DNA of 64,000 nt, taken from Cellulophaga tyrosinoxydans (GTDB taxonomy: Bacteria; Bacteroidota; Bacteroidia; Flavobacteriales; Flavobacteriaceae). Positions 35,919-45,402 of this stretch are shown here, piece after piece. The DNA lies in NCBI RefSeq assembly GCF_900176415.1, contig NZ_FWXO01000002.1, forward strand, positions 124,001 through 188,000, read 5' to 3'. The position numbers and the translations under genes were made by a program. The notes under the pieces were generated by a model. The model searched no databases. It was not told the origin of the DNA and saw only the letters and a program-made list of their open reading frames with translations. Position 1 is the first letter of the stretch. Each line of letters starts with the position of its first letter.

Positions 35919-36959
35919 TTATTTTACAAATTGCACCTCTTGAACAGATTCAACCGAATTTGTATCAAAAAATCCTTGATCCGTCATCCATTGATCACTG
36001 TAAACTTTACTCATGTATCGTGAGCCATGATCAGGGAAAATAACTACAACATTGCTATTTTTATTAAATTCTCCTTCTGCATTTAATTGTTTAATTGCTT
36101 GCAAAGCAGCACCACTAGTATAACCCACAAACATGCCTTCAGTTCTTGATATTTCACGAGCCGTATGGGCACTTTCTTCATCTGTAACTTTTACAAACTT
36201 ATCAATAACATCGAAATTTGTTGAAGCGGGAATTAAATTTTTACCTAAACCTTCAATTCTGTATGGGTAAATTTCATTGGCATCGAACTCACCAGTTTCA
36301 TGATATTTTTTAAGTACGGAACCAAAAGCATCTACCCCAATAATTTTAACATTCGGGTTTTGCTCTTTCAAATAAGCTGCAGTACCTGAAATTGTTCCTC
36401 CTGTACCACTACATGCAACTAAATGAGTTATTTGTCCATTTGTTTGTTTCCAAATCTCCGGACCTGTAGTTCTGTAGTGAGCGTCTGTATTTAATTTATT
36501 AAAATACTGGTTAATATAAATACTGTCTTTTGTCTCTTTATGTAAACGTTTGGCAACTTCATAATAAGATCTAGGATCTTCGGCAGCAACATGAGCAGGA
36601 CAAACATAAACTTTTGCACCCATAGACCGCAACATGTCTATTTTATCTTTTGATGATTTTGAGCTAACCGCAAGAATACATTCATAACCTTTAATAATAC
36701 TCACCATAGCAATACTAAATCCAGTATTACCACTAGTAGTTTCAATTATAGTACTACCTGGTTTTAATATTCCTTGGCGTTCAGCCTCTTCTATAATATG
36801 GATTGCAATTCTATCTTTTGAAGAATGCCCTGGGTTAAAAGCTTCTACTTTCGCGTAAAAGTTTCCTGTGAATGACTCTGCTACTCTATTTAATTTAACT
36901 AATGGAGTATTCCCTATTAGTTCTAAAACAGAATTGTGAGCGTTGATCTTATTTTCCAT
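35919..36959 (-). CDS. PLP-dependent cysteine-synthase-family enzyme, probable cysteate synthase
   Basis: A 346-residue fold-type II PLP enzyme. The PLP Lys lies in [11 protein letters not shown] near residue 48. The substrate loop [12 protein letters not shown] replaces the usual TSGNTG-I, and the phosphate loop is [15 protein letters not shown]. In Flavobacteriia such a protein next to a cysteate acyltransferase is expected to make cysteate from phosphoserine or O-acetylserine and sulfite. Cysteine synthase or cystathionine beta-synthase is possible instead. A minus-strand TAAATTTG at 37024-37031 is a -7 candidate. The linkage to the acyltransferase gene is the main support. Confidence 0.75.
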   Translation of the reverse strand: MENKINAHNSVLELIGNTPLVKLNRVAESFTGNFYAKVEAFNPGHSSKDRIAIHIIEEAERQGILKPGSTIIETTSGNTGFSIAMVSIIKGYECILAVSSKSSKDKIDMLRSMGAKVYVCPAHVAAEDPRSYYEVAKRLHKETKDSIYINQYFNKLNTDAHYRTTGPEIWKQTNGQITHLVACSGTGGTISGTAAYLKEQNPNVKIIGVDAFGSVLKKYHETGEFDANEIYPYRIEGLGKNLIPASTNFDVIDKFVKVTDEESAHTAREISRTEGMFVGYTSGAALQAIKQLNAEGEFNKNSNVVVIFPDHGSRYMSKVYSDQWMTDQGFFDTNSVESVQEVQFVK

Positions 36960-37045
36960 TCTTTGGATCTAAGTTAAAAAACATTGTTGCAATTGTTTTT
37001 GAATTAATCACAACAATAAGATGCAAATTTATTATTTTTTTTCGA

Positions 37046-39103
37046 TTAATTCATTTTCTTTTCTAAATCCATTAAAAAAGCGTATTCTTTCGCTACCTCT
37101 TTTAATGATTCAAATCGCCCAGAAGCTCCACCATGACCAGCATCCATGTTAATATCTAAAAGCAATATATTAGTATCTTTTTTTAAATCTCGTAATTTAG
37201 CAACCCACTTAGCTGGTTCCCAATATTGTACTTGTGAGTCATGAAGTCCTGTAACAACTAACATATTAGGATAATCTTTGGGCGCTACATTATCATAAGG
37301 AGAATAAGATTTCATATAATCATAATACACCTTTTCATTTGGATTACCCCATTCATCATACTCACCTGTGGTTAAAGGAATAGTTTCATCTAGCATTGTT
37401 GTAACTACATCTACAAAAGGAACAGCTGCTATAATACCATTATATAGGTTTGATTCCATATTTGCAATGGCTCCCATTAAAAGTCCACCAGCTGAACCAC
37501 CTTCCGCATACAAATGCTCAGGGCTTGTAAAATTATTAGCAATTAAATGTTTAGAGCAATCTATAAAATCTGTAAACGTATTCATTTTATGCAGGAGTTT
37601 ACCATTTTCATACCATTCACGACCTAAATATTCGCTGCCTCTTACATGTGCTATAACATAAATAAAACCACGATCTAACAAACTTAAACGCACAGTAGAA
37701 AAATTTGGGTCTAATGTATGCCCATAAGAGCCATAAGCATATTGCAAGAGAGGACTTGAGCCATCTAATTTTGTGTCTTTATGATAAACCATTGACATAG
37801 GCACTTTAACACCATCCCGCGCTGTTGCCCATATTCTTTGAGATGTATAATCTTCTTTTTTAAAATTTCCTCCTAAAACTTCTTGTTCTTTTTTAATATC
37901 CTTCTCCTTGGTACGCATATTAAAATCGATAATAGAACTAGGAGTAGTTAAAGAATTGTATCCGTAACGAAGCACTTCGGTGTCAAAATCAGGATTAGTG
38001 CTAACATAGGCAGTGTAAGTTTCATCGTTAAATGGTAGAAAGTAGCTTTCATTAGAACTCCATTGAATAATCTTAATTTTAGCTAAACCATTTTCACGTT
38101 CAGAAAGCACATAATAATCTTTAAAAATTTCTATATCTTCTAAAAGAACGTCTTTACGATGTGGAATAAAATCTATCCAATTAATTGCTTCAGTTTTATC
38201 CTCTGAAGTTCTCATTATTTTAAAATTGGTAGCATTATCTTTATTGGTTAAAATATAAAAATCGTTTTTATAATGCGCTAAAGAGTACTCCACACCTCTT
38301 TGTCTTTCTGCAAAAATTGTAAAATCACTATTAGGTTTATCAGAATCTATAAAGCGATATTCCGATGTTAACGTACTAGTGGAACCAATTATAATATATT
38401 TTTGAGATTTTGTATTGTAAATAAAACAATCAAAAGTCTCGTCTTCTTCATGATAAACAAGTACATCATTTTCTGTAGAAGTTCCTAATATATGCTTGTA
38501 AATTTTATCTGACCTCAGCGTAATTGGGTCTTTTTTAGAATAGAAAAATGTTTTATTATCATTAGCCCAAACAGCACCACCTGTGGTATTTTCAATAGCA
38601 TCTTCATAAATTTCGTTGGTGACTAAATTTTTAATCTTTAGAATATATTCTCTTCTAGAAACAACATCAACACCAAAAACCGCCATATTGTTATTAGGAC
38701 TAATTGCTACACCTCCGAGCTTAAAATAGTCGTAACCTTTAGCCATTTCATTGCAATCGAACAAAACTACTTCTTCAGCATTTAATTCATTGGCCTTTCT
38801 AGAATATACTGGATATTCTTTCCCTTTTTCAAAACGTGTAGAATACCAAAAACTATTTAATTTATAGGGTACTGAAGAATCATCTTCTTTTATACGCGAT
38901 TTCATTTCTTCAAATAATTTATTTTGAAGTGAAACCGTATGCTTGGTCATTTCTTCGTAATAGGCTTTTTCTTCATTCAAATACGAAATCACCTCCTTAT
39001 CCTCTCTATTATTTAACCAGTAATAATTATCTATTCGAGTGTCGCCGTGTATTTCTAATTTTTTCGGCATCTTTTTTGCAACAGGAATTTTAATCGGTGA
39101 CAT
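37046..39103 (-). CDS. ptrB: Oligopeptidase B (S9 prolyl oligopeptidase family)
   Basis: A 685-residue cytosolic serine peptidase cutting peptides after basic residues. It starts MSPIKIPVAKKMPKKLEIHGDTRIDNYYWL, the usual N-terminus before the beta-propeller. The catalytic domain has Ser in GGSAGGLLMGAI near residue 535, Asp in GLHDSQVQYWEP, and His in DAGHGGASGRF. The length fits PtrB. No signal peptide. A minus-strand TAATTTTG at 39132-39139 matches a -7 element. The oligopeptidase B and not A/PEP assignment rests on the overall pattern. Confidence 0.9.
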   Translation of the reverse strand: MSPIKIPVAKKMPKKLEIHGDTRIDNYYWLNNREDKEVISYLNEEKAYYEEMTKHTVSLQNKLFEEMKSRIKEDDSSVPYKLNSFWYSTRFEKGKEYPVYSRKANELNAEEVVLFDCNEMAKGYDYFKLGGVAISPNNNMAVFGVDVVSRREYILKIKNLVTNEIYEDAIENTTGGAVWANDNKTFFYSKKDPITLRSDKIYKHILGTSTENDVLVYHEEDETFDCFIYNTKSQKYIIIGSTSTLTSEYRFIDSDKPNSDFTIFAERQRGVEYSLAHYKNDFYILTNKDNATNFKIMRTSEDKTEAINWIDFIPHRKDVLLEDIEIFKDYYVLSERENGLAKIKIIQWSSNESYFLPFNDETYTAYVSTNPDFDTEVLRYGYNSLTTPSSIIDFNMRTKEKDIKKEQEVLGGNFKKEDYTSQRIWATARDGVKVPMSMVYHKDTKLDGSSPLLQYAYGSYGHTLDPNFSTVRLSLLDRGFIYVIAHVRGSEYLGREWYENGKLLHKMNTFTDFIDCSKHLIANNFTSPEHLYAEGGSAGGLLMGAIANMESNLYNGIIAAVPFVDVVTTMLDETIPLTTGEYDEWGNPNEKVYYDYMKSYSPYDNVAPKDYPNMLVVTGLHDSQVQYWEPAKWVAKLRDLKKDTNILLLDINMDAGHGGASGRFESLKEVAKEYAFLMDLEKKMN

Positions 39104-39243
39104 AAACTTTAGTAAATTAAGAAAGAAGGCGCAAAATTAATACTTAATAGAAATATATTGGTCTTTTTTTCAGGTTGTATTGAAAGATTTAAGTATTACC
39201 GTGACATTTATTATTTTTGATGCTTAAATAAAACAAATAAATT

Positions 39244-39570
39244 ATGTTTGGAGATATAATGGGTATGATGGGTAAATTAAAAGATACCCAAGAAAAAATT
39301 AAGGCTACAAAAGAACGTTTAAATACGGTTTTGATTGATGAACAATCATCTGATAGTAAATTAAAAGTAACACTTACCGCCAATAGAGTTATTAAGGAAA
39401 TAACCATTGATGAAAGTTTGTTACAAGATAAAGAACAATTAGAAGACTATTTAATACTTGTACTTAATAAAGCCATAGAACGTGCCACCAATGTAAATGA
39501 AGTTGAACTTGCTGCTGTTGCAAAAGAAGGTATGCCCAATATTCCGGGAATGGACACGTTATTTAAATAA
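39244..39570 (+). CDS. YbaB/EbfC family nucleoid-associated protein
   Basis: A 108-residue DNA-binding protein of the YbaB family, which forms tweezer-like dimers on DNA. It starts [26 protein letters not shown] (helix), followed by the strand core [21 protein letters not shown], and a C-terminal helix. RecR usually accompanies YbaB, but it is not adjacent here. TATTTTTG at 39212-39219 matches a -7 element 25 nt before the ATG. Confidence 0.88.
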   Translation: MFGDIMGMMGKLKDTQEKIKATKERLNTVLIDEQSSDSKLKVTLTANRVIKEITIDESLLQDKEQLEDYLILVLNKAIERATNVNEVELAAVAKEGMPNIPGMDTLFK

Positions 39571-39584
39571 TTAAACACAATACC

Positions 39585-40040
39585 ATGAAAAAAATAATTG
39601 TACTTCTTTTGTTTCCTATTTTGTTATCTGCTCAGGGAGATGTAATTACAAAAGAAAAAACAGATTGGATAACAAATTATGATCAGGCCATAAAGCTCGC
39701 CAAAAAAGAGAAAAAAAATATACTTATGTTTTTTACTGGCAGTGATTGGTGCCCGCCATGTATCGCACTTAAAAGAGACTTTCTTGAAACCACTGCTTTT
39801 GATGTTTATGCCAATGAATACATTTTATTATATATCGATATTCCAAGAAATAAAGATCTACTAACGGCTGATCAATTAAAAAGTAACAAAGAGTTGGCTG
39901 CTAAATATAATAAGCGGGGAAGTGTTCCAATGCTTAAGGTTGTGAATAAAGAAGGTAATGAACTAGGCGAAATGTCTGGTTATAGCATGAATGGAGAAAT
40001 AAAATATCACACTAAATTTTTAGAAAAGTATAAAAAATAA
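39585..40040 (+). CDS. Exported thioredoxin-like protein
   Basis: A 151-residue protein with a signal peptide (MKKIIVLLLFPILLSAQ) and a thioredoxin fold. The active-site motif is WCPPC, in MFFTGSDWCPPCIALKRDF near residues 57-61. The cis-Pro is in KRGSVPMLKV. It is probably periplasmic and reduces or isomerises disulfides. The fold is of the thioredoxin-7/DsbD-gamma-like kind. It lies 15 bp after ybaB. Confidence 0.85.
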   Translation: MKKIIVLLLFPILLSAQGDVITKEKTDWITNYDQAIKLAKKEKKNILMFFTGSDWCPPCIALKRDFLETTAFDVYANEYILLYIDIPRNKDLLTADQLKSNKELAAKYNKRGSVPMLKVVNKEGNELGEMSGYSMNGEIKYHTKFLEKYKK

Positions 40041-40047
40041 GATATAA

Positions 40048-40076
40048 AAAAGCCCTTTGAAATTCAAAGGGCTTTT
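40048..40076. terminator. Bidirectional terminator
   Basis: Perfect inverted repeat aaaagccctttgaa / ttcaaagggctttt around a single unpaired base (so some inner pairs must open), between convergent genes ending at 40040 and 40098. Confidence 0.88.
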
Positions 40077-40097
40077 GACCAACTCTCTAACTCAAGC

Positions 40098-41198
40098 TTA
40101 GTTGTTTATCAATCTAAACTCAGTTCTTCTATTTACAGAATGCTCTCTTTCAGTACAAGTTACACCTTCTGCACATCTATTTTTAATTTTAGTTTCACCG
40201 TAACCATTTGCTACTAATAAGCTAGGATTAACTCCTTTAGTAATTAAATAATCAGCTACCGCTTTTGCTCTTCTTTCAGATAAATCTTGGTTAGAAGAAG
40301 CATTACCTCTTACATCAGTATGTGATGCTAATTCAACTTTCACACCTGGGTTTTGAGCTAAAACAGGCATTAATCTGTTATCAATAATACTTTTAGCTTC
40401 TGATGTTAAAGTTGCACTACCTAAGTTCCAGTTAATTGGTAAAGCTTGGTATTCTACTAAAGAACATTCTACTTCTTTCCAACTAGTTAAACCACCTTTT
40501 TCTTTTAAGACCTCTTTAGAGATTGTTTTTGTTACCACAGGTATAGTTTCTTCAACAGTGTAAGCATCTTTATCCAAAACTGTTTTTGTAATTTCTTTAT
40601 ATTCCGCAGGGATAATTTCTTCTACCACTCTTGCAGGCTCTAAAAGAACTCTTTTAGTATACGAACCTTCTCTTGAACCAATTGGTGTTTTACTAACTGA
40701 AGCAGGAGTAGATAATAATGTAGTCGATACTGTAGTGAATTCTGCAGGATACCCTTTATAACACCAGTATCTACAATCATCAGGGTTACCTGAAGAACAA
40801 TCTGGAGCAGCCGCACCCAGTTCCCATTGTGCATATGCTGGTTTAATTTCTATAGTTTCTGAACCTGTTGTAAATGAAGCTGGTGAAATACTTAAAGTGT
40901 TTCCTCCTTCTTTAGATACATAAGTAACTGTTTCTGTTCCCCATTTTTCAGGAATTACAGTTAATTTTTTACCGGCAGCTTTAATTTCTACTCTTTCTGT
41001 AATTGTTTTAAAAGTTGCAGGAACTGTCTTTAAAACAGAGTATGCAGGTTTCGTGGTGATAGTTACAGTTTCGTTCACGTAAACATCTGGGGTAGTACAA
41101 CGAACATAGCATTTACCTGGTTCAGGATTTGAAGGTAAGTCTTGTGCAAAGGCAAAAGACGCGGTAAAGACTGAAAGTAAGAATACAATTTTTCTCAT
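40098..41198 (-). CDS. OmpA-family outer-membrane protein
   Basis: A 366-residue exported protein. The signal peptide ends in FAFAQ; the start at 41198 (MRKIVFLL) is chosen over the in-frame Met at 41261. Residues about 20-240 hold a repeated beta-rich part with many xPA motifs (KPAYSVLKTVPATFK, SPASFTTGSETIEIKPAYAQW, EPARVVEEIIPAEYKE). Residues about 255-366 are an OmpA C-terminal domain: ALPINWNLGSATLTSEAK, LASHTDVRGNASSNQDLSERRAKAV and YGETKIKN. It binds peptidoglycan by analogy. An unusual direct repeat lies upstream. Confidence 0.87.
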   Translation of the reverse strand: MRKIVFLLSVFTASFAFAQDLPSNPEPGKCYVRCTTPDVYVNETVTITTKPAYSVLKTVPATFKTITERVEIKAAGKKLTVIPEKWGTETVTYVSKEGGNTLSISPASFTTGSETIEIKPAYAQWELGAAAPDCSSGNPDDCRYWCYKGYPAEFTTVSTTLLSTPASVSKTPIGSREGSYTKRVLLEPARVVEEIIPAEYKEITKTVLDKDAYTVEETIPVVTKTISKEVLKEKGGLTSWKEVECSLVEYQALPINWNLGSATLTSEAKSIIDNRLMPVLAQNPGVKVELASHTDVRGNASSNQDLSERRAKAVADYLITKGVNPSLLVANGYGETKIKNRCAEGVTCTEREHSVNRRTEFRLINN

Positions 41199-41291
41199 TT
41201 TTAAAGTTTTTTTTGTTATGTTAATATTTAGTACTGCGAATTTATCTTTCTCAGGAACCATTCTATTTGTTAAAAAAATCTAAAATTTAAT

Positions 41292-41322
41292 TATCGGTGA
41301 AACACACAAAACATCGATGAAA
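41292..41322 (-). promoter_or_regulatory. 20-bp-spaced direct repeat upstream of the ompA-type gene
   Basis: On the plus strand, tatcggtgaaa (41292-41302) and catcgatgaaa (41312-41322) match at 9 of 11 positions with a 20-bp offset. Such spacing is typical of LytTR-type response-regulator sites, which are frequent in Bacteroidota. The gene start is 93 nt away. Binding is not shown. Confidence 0.35.
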
Positions 41323-41414
41323 TACATATTTAAATAATTTCAGTTGTATTTTCTTACAATTTTAAATTGCTTTTAAATGATTATATTTAATCAATAGAAT
41401 AAGAATATTAGCAT

Positions 41415-41729
41415 ATGATAAAAATAAAACAGGATAAAGAAGATTGTTTTTCATTCCGTTTAGAAAGTGAAAAAGGCCATACTATTCTAAAAAGTATAAC
41501 CTTTACAACAAAAACTGATTTGGATAATGTGGTATCAAAATTAGAAAGTTTAATAAAAACTCCCACTTCATTAGAACGAAAAACAAATCACATAGGTGAA
41601 TTCTTATTTACATTAAAAGATGACAATGGTACCATAATAGGAACATCGGAATGCTATAACTCCGAAGCAGGCATGGAAAATGGTATTAAAAATTTAAAAA
41701 AATTATCTGGGCTAAATACCAACACTTAA
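41415..41729 (+). CDS. DUF1508 (YegP-like) protein
   Basis: A 104-residue cytosolic protein with two repeats of about 45 residues: first FSFRLESEKGHTILKSITFTTK, then FLFTLKDDNGTIIGTSECYNSEAGMENGI. This is the two-repeat arrangement of DUF1508. The repeated Gly and Ser/Tyr positions fit. No biochemical function is firmly known for the family. It lies alone between two minus-strand genes, with its stop next to the threonine aldolase stop. Confidence 0.82.
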   Translation: MIKIKQDKEDCFSFRLESEKGHTILKSITFTTKTDLDNVVSKLESLIKTPTSLERKTNHIGEFLFTLKDDNGTIIGTSECYNSEAGMENGIKNLKKLSGLNTNT

Positions 41730-41730
41730 C

Positions 41731-42753
41731 TTATAAACTTTTAAGAATTTTTATGAATTCGTGATGCATCTCATCGGTATAATCTAAATGTGTAACTATA
41801 CGAAGTTTACCTTGTCCCATTCCAATTATATAAACGTTATGATTTCGTAGTTTTTCAAGAAAATGATCTGCCGTTAAAAGCCTATCATCTATTTCAAAAA
41901 TGATAATATTGGTTTCTATAGGTTCTACTTTCTTTATAATGGCTAACCCCTCTAATACTTTGCCAATTTCTATAGCTTTATTATGATCTTCTGCTAATCT
42001 ATTAACATGATAATCTAATGCGTATGTGGCCGCTGCTGCCAAATAGCCAGCCTGTCGCATACCGCCCCCTAAAACTTTTCGTACTCTTAAAGCGCGGTGA
42101 ATTGTTTCTTTATCACCTACTAATACTGAACCTACAGGACAACCTAATCCTTTGCTAAAACAAATACTAATTGTATCGAAGAGATCTCCATATTGCTGTG
42201 GATTTTCATTTTTAGCTACCATAGCATTCCATAGTCTTGCGCCATCTAAATGGTAGGCTAGGCCATGTTTTTTACAAACTGCTTTAATTTTTACTAATTC
42301 CTCAAAATCCCAACAAGCACCACCACCTTTATTAGTGGTATTTTCTATACTGACTAGTGTGGTTAAAGGGCTATGATAAAAATCTGGAGGATTAATAGCC
42401 GCTTCAACTTGATCGGCAGTCATCATTCCCCTATGACCATCAATTAATTTACAAGATACGCCACTGTTAAAACTTACCCCACCGCCTTCATAATTATAAA
42501 TATGCGCATATTTATCACATATTAATTGCTCACCAGGCTGCGTGTGTAACTTTATTGCGGCTTGATTCGCCATGGTGCCACTTGGAAAAAATAGTGCAGC
42601 TTCTTTATTAAAAAGTTTTGCAACTTTTGATTCTAATTCGTTTATTGAAGGATCTTCCTTAAAAACATCATCTCCAACTTGGGCATTAAACATTGCGGCT
42701 AACATGCCTTTTGTTGGTTTGGTTACCGTATCACTAATTAAATTTATCTTCAT
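41731..42753 (-). CDS. ltaE: Low-specificity L-threonine aldolase
   Basis: A 340-residue PLP enzyme that splits threonine to glycine and acetaldehyde. It starts INLISDTVTKPTKGMLAAM, with conserved ALFFPSGTMANQAAI (PLP phosphate loop), HLDGARLWNAMVA (Asp) and the Schiff-base Lys in CFSKGLGCPVGSVLVG. GGGMRQAGYLAAAA follows. The length is right. It is convergent with the DUF1508 gene, with a one-base gap. Stereospecificity cannot be told. Confidence 0.91.
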   Translation of the reverse strand: MKINLISDTVTKPTKGMLAAMFNAQVGDDVFKEDPSINELESKVAKLFNKEAALFFPSGTMANQAAIKLHTQPGEQLICDKYAHIYNYEGGGVSFNSGVSCKLIDGHRGMMTADQVEAAINPPDFYHSPLTTLVSIENTTNKGGGACWDFEELVKIKAVCKKHGLAYHLDGARLWNAMVAKNENPQQYGDLFDTISICFSKGLGCPVGSVLVGDKETIHRALRVRKVLGGGMRQAGYLAAAATYALDYHVNRLAEDHNKAIEIGKVLEGLAIIKKVEPIETNIIIFEIDDRLLTADHFLEKLRNHNVYIIGMGQGKLRIVTHLDYTDEMHHEFIKILKSL

Positions 42754-42805
42754 AGGTTAAGCTAAAATTCTAATGGTATCTATTTATTATAAAGTAGGTT
42801 TAAAA

Positions 42806-45205
42806 TTAATCAAAACAATCCATACCGATTGGGGAACCATCAGGAATTGTTGCTACTGGAATTAGCTTAAAATTTTCTGGATGCTCTTGAAATTCATTTA
42901 TTCTTTTCACAACTTCAAATGAGAATATATCGTTTTTAGGAAGTAATTTTAACTTTAACTCGTTCAATTTATAATTTGCTATTGCATTTACTTGTCCGTG
43001 AACTTTTTCATTTCTTGCCAAATTCATCAAATAATAAATAACGCGATAATTTATAGCATTTTGGACTTCAGTTAAGTAACTATTTTTATGGCTCTTGTAA
43101 ATGGTATTGGAAAGTAATGCATCAATCAATTCTATTAAGCCTAAGTTTTTATCATCTAAACTTTTCTGCTCAATAAGACGAGATGCTCTCTCTGGATGCA
43201 ACAAAAATTCCAAAGTCATATCCGCGGCCGTTTCAGGTGCCGCAATAGCATCAAATGCAATGCCTGTATATCCTTTAAACGATTCTCTAGTTCTGGAATA
43301 CCCAAAAGCTCTCGGCGGAAATAGGCCTAATTTTTCTTCAGGAATGGCTATTATTTCTGCATTCAAGGTGTTTAAAACTGTGGTTAATGCTCTTTTCTGT
43401 GTTTTTACATCTACAATCTTAACCACTTCTTGTTTATCGCCTTTTAGCTTATAATTAAAATCTAAGCCTCCTATTATTTTTGAAGCAGCTTCCGTTTGGT
43501 ATCTATGAAAAAAATAAATAGGAACAAATACATCTTCTAGTGCCGTATAAGATTCCCCTGTTTTTATATTATCTATCGAGAAGTTTTTTATAGCCAATTC
43601 ACGAATTTTCAAAACATCTTCTAGCTCTTTTGTAATATCAGTTCCATTATCCCATAAATGTGCTGAAGCATTCGCGACACCTGCCGGCCGAGCATCTTGA
43701 TCAGTGATATACCTTAAATTATTATCATAAGCATTTTCTAAAATGGTATTTAGTTCTTTTTCCTCGTTTTTGTCCGCAGGAAAATCTGCATAGGAATAAG
43801 CAACAGTAACTTTATCCCAATCACCTATACCTTGAGCGTAGGCATTAGAAAAATCTATCTCTCCTCTTTTAATGGAAAATTGTGGGTGTGGATAATCCAT
43901 TACCGATGCTCTATTGTTTGTACTCGCTATATAATTATGTGCAAAACCAAGAGTATGACCTATTTCATGTGCAGACAATTGTCTTATTCTTGCCAAAGCT
44001 AGTTCTAACATAGGTTGGTAATTATCATCTCGATCTTTAAAAGGTTGTTTCATTAAAGCTTGTGCAATTAAAAAATCTTGACGAATTCGTAAACTGCCTA
44101 AACTTACGTGTCCCTTAATAATTTCTCCTGTACGTGGATCTGTTATACTACTACCATAGCTCCACCCCCTTGTAGATCTATGCACCCATTGTATTACGTT
44201 ATACCTGGCATCTAGCGGATCAACATCATCCGGTAGCATTTTTAGTTGAAAAGCATCTTTATAACCAATGGCCTCAAAGGCCTGATTCCACCATTTACCA
44301 CCTTCCAATAGCGCACTTCGAACCGGCTCGGGAGTACCATTATCTAAATAATAAATTATAGGTTCTACGGCCTCACTAATTTTAGCTTTAGGATCTTTTT
44401 TTTCTAAACGATGTCGGGTTATAAATTGTTTTAAAGTGGCTTCTTGAACAGGTGTTGAATAATCGTAATATGAAAAAGGATAAGACCCACTTCTAGTGTC
44501 AAATTTTCTAGATTTATAATTTGGATCTGGAAGTTTTATAAATGAATGGTGTTGCGAAACGGTTACCAAATCTGCATTCGGAGTTACCGATCTAATTTCT
44601 TTTCCTTTTGCCTCTCCCTTAAAAGTCAAAACAACATCAAATTCTGTATTATTAGGAAAACCCTTGGTACGATCTAAATCAAATGCACTTTTAGATTTAT
44701 CTAAACTGTAACTACCTTGTTGTGCGCGTTGCAGTCTATCTGTTACACCATGGGTATCTTGAATTAAAAAATCGCTTATATCAATAATATAGGTGCCATT
44801 TTTCTCCTCTTCAATTTTAAATCCAAAAAGAATAGATTTTGCAAAAGCCTGCTCTACCGATTTACGCTCTAAGGCATTATCAGTAATGGCTCTATACTTA
44901 AGGTTTGGTTGTACTAATAATAGCTTGTTTCCTGCTTTTTTAAAATAAACTACTTGTTCGTTTCCTAATTGTCCGCGGTCTAATCCTATATCATTACTCC
45001 CAATTCCACTACTTAAGGAGTAAACATAAAGAAATTCTTTATTCAGGTTGTCTACTTCTAAATACAACTTATCATTATCCTTATCGTAATAAAAATTAAA
45101 AAAACCATTAAACTTTTGATAGTTTTTACTTTTCGTTGAAAACTGCGCAATAGTAAATGTTAAGAAAAAAAGAAATACGAGTAGCGGTGATTTTTTATAA
45201 GCCAT
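42806..45205 (-). CDS. Large exported zinc-dependent metalloprotease
   Basis: A 799-residue secreted protease. A signal peptide (residues 1-20) is followed by the Bacteroidota DUF5117/DUF4953-like N-terminal part (LYVYSLSSGIGSNDIGLDRGQ). The zinc site HEIGHTLGFAHN (HExxHxxGxxH) lies near residues 415-426, with a Met-turn candidate ASVMDYPHPQF. The C-terminal region (about 560-799) has no recognised active site. Such proteins are common in marine Bacteroidota. The substrate is unknown and it may be a T9SS cargo, but I see no clear C-terminal sorting domain. Confidence 0.83.
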   Translation of the reverse strand: MAYKKSPLLVFLFFLTFTIAQFSTKSKNYQKFNGFFNFYYDKDNDKLYLEVDNLNKEFLYVYSLSSGIGSNDIGLDRGQLGNEQVVYFKKAGNKLLLVQPNLKYRAITDNALERKSVEQAFAKSILFGFKIEEEKNGTYIIDISDFLIQDTHGVTDRLQRAQQGSYSLDKSKSAFDLDRTKGFPNNTEFDVVLTFKGEAKGKEIRSVTPNADLVTVSQHHSFIKLPDPNYKSRKFDTRSGSYPFSYYDYSTPVQEATLKQFITRHRLEKKDPKAKISEAVEPIIYYLDNGTPEPVRSALLEGGKWWNQAFEAIGYKDAFQLKMLPDDVDPLDARYNVIQWVHRSTRGWSYGSSITDPRTGEIIKGHVSLGSLRIRQDFLIAQALMKQPFKDRDDNYQPMLELALARIRQLSAHEIGHTLGFAHNYIASTNNRASVMDYPHPQFSIKRGEIDFSNAYAQGIGDWDKVTVAYSYADFPADKNEEKELNTILENAYDNNLRYITDQDARPAGVANASAHLWDNGTDITKELEDVLKIRELAIKNFSIDNIKTGESYTALEDVFVPIYFFHRYQTEAASKIIGGLDFNYKLKGDKQEVVKIVDVKTQKRALTTVLNTLNAEIIAIPEEKLGLFPPRAFGYSRTRESFKGYTGIAFDAIAAPETAADMTLEFLLHPERASRLIEQKSLDDKNLGLIELIDALLSNTIYKSHKNSYLTEVQNAINYRVIYYLMNLARNEKVHGQVNAIANYKLNELKLKLLPKNDIFSFEVVKRINEFQEHPENFKLIPVATIPDGSPIGMDCFD

Positions 45206-45402
45206 TATATCAAGATTTTAGCTTTTAAAAATACTCAAATTGAATGAAATACGTGACTTAAACAACTTAAAGTTGCTTATTAAGCATTTTGATAATTTTT
45301 CGTCTTCATTTTTATTTGAATAGTAAAAATTAGAGTATTTATTATCAATTTACAACCAATAAATCTAATGAAAACCAGTACCTTAACAGAAACGCTATTC
45401 AT

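Noticed and set aside
39180-39219. Full promoter for ybaB
   Set aside because: The -7 element is good, but the nearest TTG is 29 bp away, outside the usual spacing; only the -7 is noted.
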